Shown piece by piece: positions 7,035 to 11,244 of a stretch of DNA of 11,244 nt (positions are counted from its first letter, which is position 1; each line of letters opens with the position of its first letter). Source of the stretch: JBBQXK01 sp038251625 (GTDB taxonomy: Bacteria; Pseudomonadota; Alphaproteobacteria; Rhodobacterales; Rhodobacteraceae). The stretch lies in the NCBI GenBank assembly GCA_038251625.1, contig JBBSBE010000128.1, forward strand, positions 1 through 11,244, written 5' to 3'. Both the position numbers and the translations under genes were made by a program. The notes under the pieces were generated by a model, which worked only from the letters and a program-made list of their open reading frames with translations, made no database searches and was not told the origin of the DNA.

Positions 7035-7472
7035 ATGACCGACAGACCCCCTTTCCGCATCGGCAATCTGGGCGAGATCGCAATCCGCTGCCGCGATTAT
7101 CCGGCCATGGTGGCGTTTTACCGCGACGTGATCGGGCTGGAGTTTCTGGCCGAAACGATACCCGGGATCAGTTTTTTCCGCCTTGCACCGGGCTATGCGG
7201 GCCACACGCAGGTGTTGGCGCTTTTCGCGCATGACGTGCGGCGCGAGGGCGAGGCCCTGCCGCGCCCCGAAACGGGTGAGATGTCGAGCCTGCATCACCT
7301 TGCGCTGGCGGTGGCGGCAGAGGACCAGCCCGCCGCCGAGGGTTGGCTTTTGGCGCAGGGCTATCCGGCGGACTGGCAGAATTTCGGCTGGATCGGCTGG
7401 CGCGGGCTTTTCACCCGCGACCCCGATGGCAACACGGTCGAGCTTGTGGCCCACGTGGCGCCCCCGGGCTGA
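7035..7472 (+). CDS. VOC (glyoxalase/dioxygenase superfamily) protein
   Basis: The 145-residue product has the paired beta-alpha-beta-beta-beta modules of the vicinal oxygen chelate fold. The first module runs LGEIAIRCRDYPAMVAFYRD with GLEFLAE, and the second starts at SLHHLALAV and ends DPDGNTVELVAH. Candidate metal ligands at the usual spots are Glu14 (where many members have His), His57 or Gln59 in GHTQVLAL, His88 and Glu137, so a divalent-metal enzyme is plausible. The substrate cannot be read from the sequence; lactoylglutathione lyase, dioxygenase and resistance-protein roles all use this fold. The gene begins 27 bp after cobD. GTG 7029 is an alternative start adding two residues and lies 5 nt after GGGA; ATG 7035 gives a more ordinary N-terminus, so the exact start is open. 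Confidence 0.88.
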   Translation: MTDRPPFRIGNLGEIAIRCRDYPAMVAFYRDVIGLEFLAETIPGISFFRLAPGYAGHTQVLALFAHDVRREGEALPRPETGEMSSLHHLALAVAAEDQPAAEGWLLAQGYPADWQNFGWIGWRGLFTRDPDGNTVELVAHVAPPG

Positions 7473-7485
7473 GCGGTTGCGCCAC

Positions 7486-7510
7486 TGCGGCAGCCTGATA
7501 CTCTGCCGCA
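7486..7510 (+). terminator. Hairpin between the VOC gene and the lytic transglycosylase gene
   Basis: TGCGGCAG at 7486-7493 pairs with CTGCCGCA at 7503-7510, giving a perfect 8-bp GC-rich stem and a 9-nt loop. It begins 13 bp after the VOC stop and ends 5 bp before the GGAGG ribosome site of the next gene. No T-tract follows, so it is not a textbook intrinsic terminator. It could be a weak terminator, an RNA-stability element or a structure that affects ribosome access. Confidence 0.45.
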
Positions 7511-7525
7511 AACCCGGAGGTTCCC

Positions 7526-8692
7526 ATGCGATTTGCCGCCCTAGCCCTTGCGCTGACCCTTTCCGCACCCGCCCTTGCCGCACCCTGCGGTGGCAACTTC
7601 GGGGATTTCATAGCCGCAATGAAACGCGAGACGATCGCGCAGGGCTTGAGCCGCGCCGAGGCGGATGCCTTCTTCGCCAGCGCGAAACAGGATGCCCGCG
7701 TCATCAAGGCCGACAGGGGGCAGGGCGTTTTCCGCAAGAGCTTTACCGAATTTTCGCGCGCGCTGATCAGTCAGGGCCGCATTTCGAACGGGGCCGCGAA
7801 CAGCAAGAAGTGGAATGCGGTCTTTACCCGGGCCGAGCGCGAATACGGCGTGTCGCGCGGGATGCTGTTGGCCTTCTGGGCGTTCGAGACGGACTTTGGC
7901 GCCGTGCAGGGCGATTTCAACACGGTGAATGCGCTGGTGACACTTGGCCATGATTGCCGCCGACCAGACCTTTTCCAGCCGCAGATCCTTGCCGCTGCGC
8001 AGCTTTGGAAGCGCGGAATGCTGGATCCTGCGCGCACCACCGGGGCCTGGGCGGGCGAGATCGGGATGGTGCAGATGTTGCCCGGCGATATCCTGACGCG
8101 CGGGGTGGATGGCGATGGCGACGGCAAGGTGACGCTGAAAACCTCTGCCCCCGATGCGCTGCTCTCGGGCGCGCGCCTGTTGCAGGATCATGGCTGGCGC
8201 AAGGGCGAACCCTGGCTGACAGAGGTTGTGATGCCAGAGGGTTTCGATTGGTCGCGGACCGGGCTGAACAACAGCGCGACGGGCGCGGAATGGGCGCGCA
8301 TGGGGGTGAAGCCGCGTGCAGGATCGCTGCCTGCAGGCCTGAAGGGATCGGTGCTTCTGCCCGAGGGGCGCAAGGGGCCGGCCTTTATCGCCTGGCCGAA
8401 CTTCATTGTGCTCTTCGACTGGAACAAGAGCTTTGTCTACGTCACCACCGCCGCCTATTTCGCCACGCGGCTGGAGGGCGCGCCGGTCTATCTGCCGGGC
8501 AACCCCGATCCCCAGCTTTCGCTGGCCGACATGCAGAGCCTGCAGAAAAAGCTGGCGGCGCGGGGGCATGACGTGGGCAAGATCGACGGCATTCTTGGTG
8601 AAAAGACCCGCGAGGCGGTGCAGAAGGAACAGGTGCGCGCTGGCCTGCCCGCAGACGCCTGGCCCACAAAGGCGCTGCTGGGCAAGCTGTGA
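7526..8692 (+). CDS. Exported MltB-type lytic murein transglycosylase with C-terminal peptidoglycan-binding domain
   Basis: This enzyme cleaves the MurNAc-GlcNAc bond in peptidoglycan with formation of 1,6-anhydro-MurNAc, in the periplasm. The 388-residue product has a signal peptide, MRFAALALALTLSAPALA, with likely cleavage near residue 18-19. The catalytic SLT_2/GH103 domain spans about 24-320. FWAFETDFGAVQGDFNTVNA contains Glu121, the counterpart of the MltB catalytic acid. GEIGMVQMLPGDIL at 177-190 and the acidic DGDGDGK loop at 195-201, like the calcium loop of Slt35, are also family marks. A PG_binding_1 domain (LSLADMQSLQKKLAARGHD and DGILGEKTREAVQ) occupies about 332-388. A perfect GGAGG lies 5 nt before ATG 7526. 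Its stop forms GTGA with the next gene's start. No lipobox is present, so it is probably soluble. Confidence 0.94.
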   Translation: MRFAALALALTLSAPALAAPCGGNFGDFIAAMKRETIAQGLSRAEADAFFASAKQDARVIKADRGQGVFRKSFTEFSRALISQGRISNGAANSKKWNAVFTRAEREYGVSRGMLLAFWAFETDFGAVQGDFNTVNALVTLGHDCRRPDLFQPQILAAAQLWKRGMLDPARTTGAWAGEIGMVQMLPGDILTRGVDGDGDGKVTLKTSAPDALLSGARLLQDHGWRKGEPWLTEVVMPEGFDWSRTGLNNSATGAEWARMGVKPRAGSLPAGLKGSVLLPEGRKGPAFIAWPNFIVLFDWNKSFVYVTTAAYFATRLEGAPVYLPGNPDPQLSLADMQSLQKKLAARGHDVGKIDGILGEKTREAVQKEQVRAGLPADAWPTKALLGKL

Positions 8693-9630
8693 GCGCACCG
8701 CGCTGGGGTACGTGCACCACCGTCAAGGCGCCCTTGCCGCAGGTGCTGGCCTTTGTTGCGCATCACCTGGGCCTAGGGGCGCAAAGGGTGTGGCTATTCT
8801 TTGACGATCCCGACGATCCGGCGGCTGCGGCTGTCGAAGGGCTGTCGGGCGTGCGGGTGGTCCGCTGTGACGACGGGCATTGGCGCAAGAACGGCACCGG
8901 CAAGGGCGAAAAGACCCGGCCCGAGGCGCATCAGGTGCGGCAAAGCCAGAACGTGGGCGCCGTCTATCGACGTACGACCCTTGATTGGCTGGTGCATCTG
9001 GATATCGACGAATTCATCTGGCCCAGCCGCCCGATCCCCGAGGTACTGGCCGAAGCGCCCGCTGACGCCCCCGCCCTGCGGATGGCGCCGTGGGAGGCGC
9101 TGCATGACCCCGCCCTGCCCGATGACATCTTTACGGCACACGCCTTTCGCCGCGCGCTGAAGGGGCCGGAGTTTGCCGCGCTGAAGGACGATGTTTTCGG
9201 CCCCTATGCCGAAATGCTGGATCAGGGTGCTGTCAGCCATGCGGCGGGCAAGTGCTTTTTCCGTGCGGGTGTCGAGGGGCTTTCGCCGCGCATCCACACG
9301 GCGATGATCAAGGGCGAGCGGCTGATCCTGCGCGCGGTGATGGCGGATGTGGCGCTGTTGCATTTTCACGCGCAGGACCGTGCCGACTGGATCGCCCGGC
9401 TGCCGTTTCGCGCCACCAAGGGCGCTTACCGCGCCAACCCGCCGTTTTTCGTCTGGTATTCGCTGACAGGGCCGACGGGGGTTGAGGATTTCTACAACCA
9501 TGTTCAGATGGCGACACCGGACATGCTGAACCGCCTGCGCCGGGCCGGTGCGCTGATCGAGGCGGATCTTGGATTGCGCGCGCAGGTGGCGCGGCTGGCG
9601 GAACGGGAGGGACGGGTATGGCCGATCTGA
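8689..9630 (+). CDS. Family-2-type glycosyltransferase
   Basis: The 313-residue product starts at GTG 8689, sharing GTGA with the stop of the transglycosylase gene. The N-terminal part follows the pattern of the Glyco_tranf_2_4 type: TTVKAPLPQVLAFVAHHLGL, a strand with VWLFFDDPDDP at 34-44, and the nucleotide/metal motif LDIDEF at 104-109. HLGL and the strand-turn layout fit a GT-A fold with the D-x-D Asp105/Asp107 binding metal and sugar nucleotide. Later there are HAAGKCFFR at about 184-192, RIHTA at 201-205 and LLHFHAQD at 223-230, typical of this group. No signal peptide or membrane helix is present, so it is cytosolic or peripheral. The donor and acceptor are unknown; a role in cell-surface glycan is suggested only weakly by the neighbouring murein enzyme. 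The end overlaps the MOSC gene by 13 bp. Confidence 0.85.
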   Translation: MSAPRWGTCTTVKAPLPQVLAFVAHHLGLGAQRVWLFFDDPDDPAAAAVEGLSGVRVVRCDDGHWRKNGTGKGEKTRPEAHQVRQSQNVGAVYRRTTLDWLVHLDIDEFIWPSRPIPEVLAEAPADAPALRMAPWEALHDPALPDDIFTAHAFRRALKGPEFAALKDDVFGPYAEMLDQGAVSHAAGKCFFRAGVEGLSPRIHTAMIKGERLILRAVMADVALLHFHAQDRADWIARLPFRATKGAYRANPPFFVWYSLTGPTGVEDFYNHVQMATPDMLNRLRRAGALIEADLGLRAQVARLAEREGRVWPI

Positions 9631-10184
9631 CGACACGCGCGGAGGCGGCCGAGGATTTTGCCGCCGCCCTGCCCCATGTTCTGGCCGCGCCCAAGGACGA
9701 AGGGCCGATCACGCAGATATGCTTTCGTCCCGGCTTCAACGAGCGCACGTTTCCGGACCGCCTGACCCTGACGCGCAAGCGGGGCATCCCCGGCGAACGC
9801 TGGATGACGCATCCCTGGCTGAAGCTGGCCGACGGAAGCCCCGACCCCGCGATTCAGGTGTCGATCCTGCCTTCCCGCGTGCTTGACCTTGTGTGGCAGC
9901 CGGGCGATGCGGCCCCCCACCCCGGCGACCCGCTGGTGGCCGATCTCGACATGACCGAGGCGAACCTGCCTGAGGGCACGCTCTTGCGCGCGGGTTCGGC
10001 CACGCTGCGCGTTTCAGGCGTGTGGAACGACGGCTGCGTGAAGTGGAAGGCGCGCTACGGCGTGGCGGCGAAGGAGTGGATCGTGGCACCGGGGCACCGG
10101 GAATTGCGGCTGCGGGGGGTGCTTTGTTCGATCGAGGCGGATGGCGAGGTGGCCGTGGGGGATCGGGTGATCGTCGTGCGGTGA
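9618..10184 (+). CDS. Stand-alone MOSC domain protein
   Basis: MOSC (molybdenum cofactor sulfurase C-terminal) domains handle sulfur, often binding or using molybdenum cofactor or carrying sulfur through a conserved cysteine. The 188-residue product is essentially one such domain. GERWMTHPWL at 59-68 and QVSILPSRVLDLV at 80-92 precede VWNDGCVKWKARYG at 135-148; Cys140 with Lys142 is the expected conserved site. The last third (HRELRLRGVLCSIEADGEVAVGDRVIVV) gives the beta-barrel close seen in the family, including GEVAVGDRV. There is no N-terminal MOSC_N domain or attached ferredoxin domain. The start ATG 9618 has GGGAGG 6 nt upstream and lies inside the end of the glycosyltransferase gene. 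The true substrate is unknown. The 116 bp after it hold no gene or clear terminator. Confidence 0.9.
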   Translation: MADLTTRAEAAEDFAAALPHVLAAPKDEGPITQICFRPGFNERTFPDRLTLTRKRGIPGERWMTHPWLKLADGSPDPAIQVSILPSRVLDLVWQPGDAAPHPGDPLVADLDMTEANLPEGTLLRAGSATLRVSGVWNDGCVKWKARYGVAAKEWIVAPGHRELRLRGVLCSIEADGEVAVGDRVIVVR

Positions 10185-10300
10185 TGCCGCCGATGGTTTG
10201 GGTTCGCGCCAGTCAGGTTGTGCCAAACAGGCGTCTCATGTGCGGGACGGATCATTCGTTCGGCTATTGCTTTCGCCGCTTAGCGCCATGGTGTTGAGCG

Positions 10301-10669
10301 ATGATCTCTCGCTTGAAAAAAACCAATCCCGACCTGGCTGAGAAAATCAACTCTGCGCCCTTGTCTGACGCTAAAGCGACGGTAATGGAGATCTTGGTGG
10401 GGAAACTGACGACCATGCCAGAGAGGGCCGCAAAACTTCTGCCTGAAAGCTTTGACGTTCAGTCGTATAAGGTTACCCAACACCAAATAGACGCGCTTGA
10501 TGATCGTTACTTCAATGCAGAAGAAAAAAACGATGCCGAAGAAGCCACTGCATCATTCATGGCTGCGCGCTTACTGGCAGCGGTGATGCTTTGGCAAACC
10601 GCCACCAACCACTTTGGACTGTGTGAAGCAGCGTATGAAGCGGATTTCGCCGCAGACCAAAACAGGTAG
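10301..10669 (+). CDS. Orphan hypothetical protein of low GC
   Basis: The 122-residue product is acidic, predicted helical and soluble, starting MISRLKKTNPDLAEKINSAP and carrying YFNAEEKNDAEEA, then a hydrophobic helix FMAARLLAAVMLW near 86-98. I recognise no family or motif. By my count its GC is about 50%, against clearly higher values in the neighbouring genes, and it uses codons such as ATA, TTA, AGG, AAA and GTA that the neighbours mostly avoid. That points to recent transfer. An in-frame stop (10295-10297) lies just before the ATG, so 10301 is the furthest possible ATG start; the ribosome site is weak (TTGAG). The coding call rests on the long open frame and the protein-like composition. 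A membrane or toxin role is not indicated. It points towards smc, which is convergent. Confidence 0.68.
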   Translation: MISRLKKTNPDLAEKINSAPLSDAKATVMEILVGKLTTMPERAAKLLPESFDVQSYKVTQHQIDALDDRYFNAEEKNDAEEATASFMAARLLAAVMLWQTATNHFGLCEAAYEADFAADQNR

Positions 10670-10688
10670 GTCTGGGCTCAAACCAGAC
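10670..10688. terminator. Hairpin between the orphan gene and convergent smc
   Basis: GTCTGG at 10670-10675 pairs with CCAGAC at 10683-10688, a 6-bp stem with a 7-nt loop. It begins at the first base after the orphan gene stop, in the 67-bp gap before the convergent smc end. No T-tract follows on either strand beyond a short run, so termination is only possible, not shown. It could serve both converging genes. Confidence 0.35.
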
Positions 10689-10736
10689 GCCGGACGCCTT
10701 CGCCTGGCACATCGGTTCTGACCGCAGGAGCGCGCC

Positions 10737-11244
10737 CTAAGCCACCATCGCCTCGGCGCGCTTCAGATCAACGCTCACCAGCTGGCTGACGCCGGGCTCT
10801 GCCATTGTCACGCCGAACAGGCGATCCATCCGCGCCATCGTGACCGCGTGGTGGGTGATGACCAGAAAGCGGGTTTCGGTGCGGCGCGTCATCTCGTCCA
10901 GCAGGTCGCAGAAGCGGGTCACGTTGGCGTCGTCGAGGGGGGCGTCCACCTCATCGAGCACGCAGATTGGCGCGGGGTTGGCGAGGAAGACGGCGAAGAT
11001 CAGGGCCATGGCGGTCAGCGTCTGCTCGCCGCCTGACAGCAGGCTGAGGATGGAAAGCTTCTTCCCCGGCGGCTGGCACATGATCTCGAGCCCGGCCTCA
11101 AGGGGATCGTCGCTTTCCACCAGCACAAGGCGCGCCTCGCCGCCGCCGAATAGCGTGGTGAAGAGGGTGCCGAAACTGGCGTTCACCTGCTCGAAAGCCG
11201 TCAGAAGCCGCTCTCGCCCCTCGCGGTTCAGGCCCGCGATCCCC
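10737..11244 (-). CDS. smc: Chromosome segregation protein SMC, C-terminal part
   Basis: SMC is the coiled-coil ATPase that organises and segregates the chromosome with ScpA/ScpB. The window holds the last 168 codons and the stop; the gene runs off the right edge and its N-terminal ATPase lobe, coiled coils and hinge are not seen. In the fragment, GIAGLNREGRERLLTAFEQ is followed by VNASFGTLFTTLFGGGEARL. The ABC signature LSGGEQTLTAM lies at fragment residues 69-79, Walker B with D-loop ICVLDEVDAPLDD at 93-105, and the switch region VITHHAVTMARMDRLFGVTM follows at about 128-147. This combination with the LDEVDAPLDD D-loop is that of bacterial SMC. The gene ends with TAG (complement at 10737-10739). 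An internal start at 11186 suggested by open reading alone is false because the frame continues unbroken to the edge. Confidence 0.96.
   Translation of the reverse strand, partial: GIAGLNREGRERLLTAFEQVNASFGTLFTTLFGGGEARLVLVESDDPLEAGLEIMCQPPGKKLSILSLLSGGEQTLTAMALIFAVFLANPAPICVLDEVDAPLDDANVTRFCDLLDEMTRRTETRFLVITHHAVTMARMDRLFGVTMAEPGVSQLVSVDLKRAEAMVA

Noticed and set aside
10201..10215. A GGTTCGCGCC stretch resembling a tRNA T-arm
   Set aside because: No matching acceptor stem, anticodon arm or CCA end is present around it; no tRNA or tRNA-derived attachment site can be supported.
10196..10228. GTTTGG/CCAAAC inverted repeat after the MOSC gene as a terminator
   Set aside because: The 21-nt loop is too long, the stem only 6 bp, and no T-tract follows.

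Overview
The window looks like chromosome from an alphaproteobacterium of the Rhodobacterales/Rhodobacteraceae type. The support is high GC with strongly GC-biased third codon positions, a 397-residue SucC, a sucC-sucD pair separated by a small membrane-protein gene, aerobic-style cobalamin genes cobC and cobD, and a canonical SMC. The order is an inference from gene content and protein style; I ran no search.

Left part, minus strand (1-2881): the succinyl-CoA synthetase locus is transcribed towards the left edge as sucC, a two-helix membrane protein of unknown function, then sucD (cut by the window edge, 266 residues seen). Upstream of sucC is a 232-bp non-coding stretch with two identical perfect 10-bp palindromes whose centres lie 21 bp apart. 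This is the clearest unexplained regulatory signal in the window.

Middle-left, minus strand (2882-4981): three proteins I cannot name lie head to tail. They are a 116-residue cytosolic protein with an arginine-rich RxxxR-like start (PilZ-like, unproven), a 173-residue exported protein whose start overlaps it, and a 397-residue exported protein with an EF-hand-like calcium loop.

Middle-right, plus strand (5146-10184): cobC and cobD are coupled by a GTGA overlap and act in the late steps of cobalamin synthesis (the aminopropanol arm and its attachment). A VOC-family protein, an exported MltB-type lytic transglycosylase with a peptidoglycan-binding tail, a family-2-like glycosyltransferase (again GTGA-coupled) and a stand-alone MOSC protein follow on the same strand. 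The last three genes overlap end to start and are probably one transcript.

Right end (10185-11244): a 122-residue orphan gene with about 50% GC and foreign-looking codon use sits between the MOSC gene and the convergent C-terminal end of smc. A small hairpin lies between the two converging genes. The orphan gene is the best candidate here for recent transfer.

I see no CRISPR array, insertion sequence, phage module, RNA gene or obvious new multi-gene system. Most of the window is core genome; the points of interest are the tandem operator-like palindromes, the unnamed minus-strand trio and the low-GC orphan.
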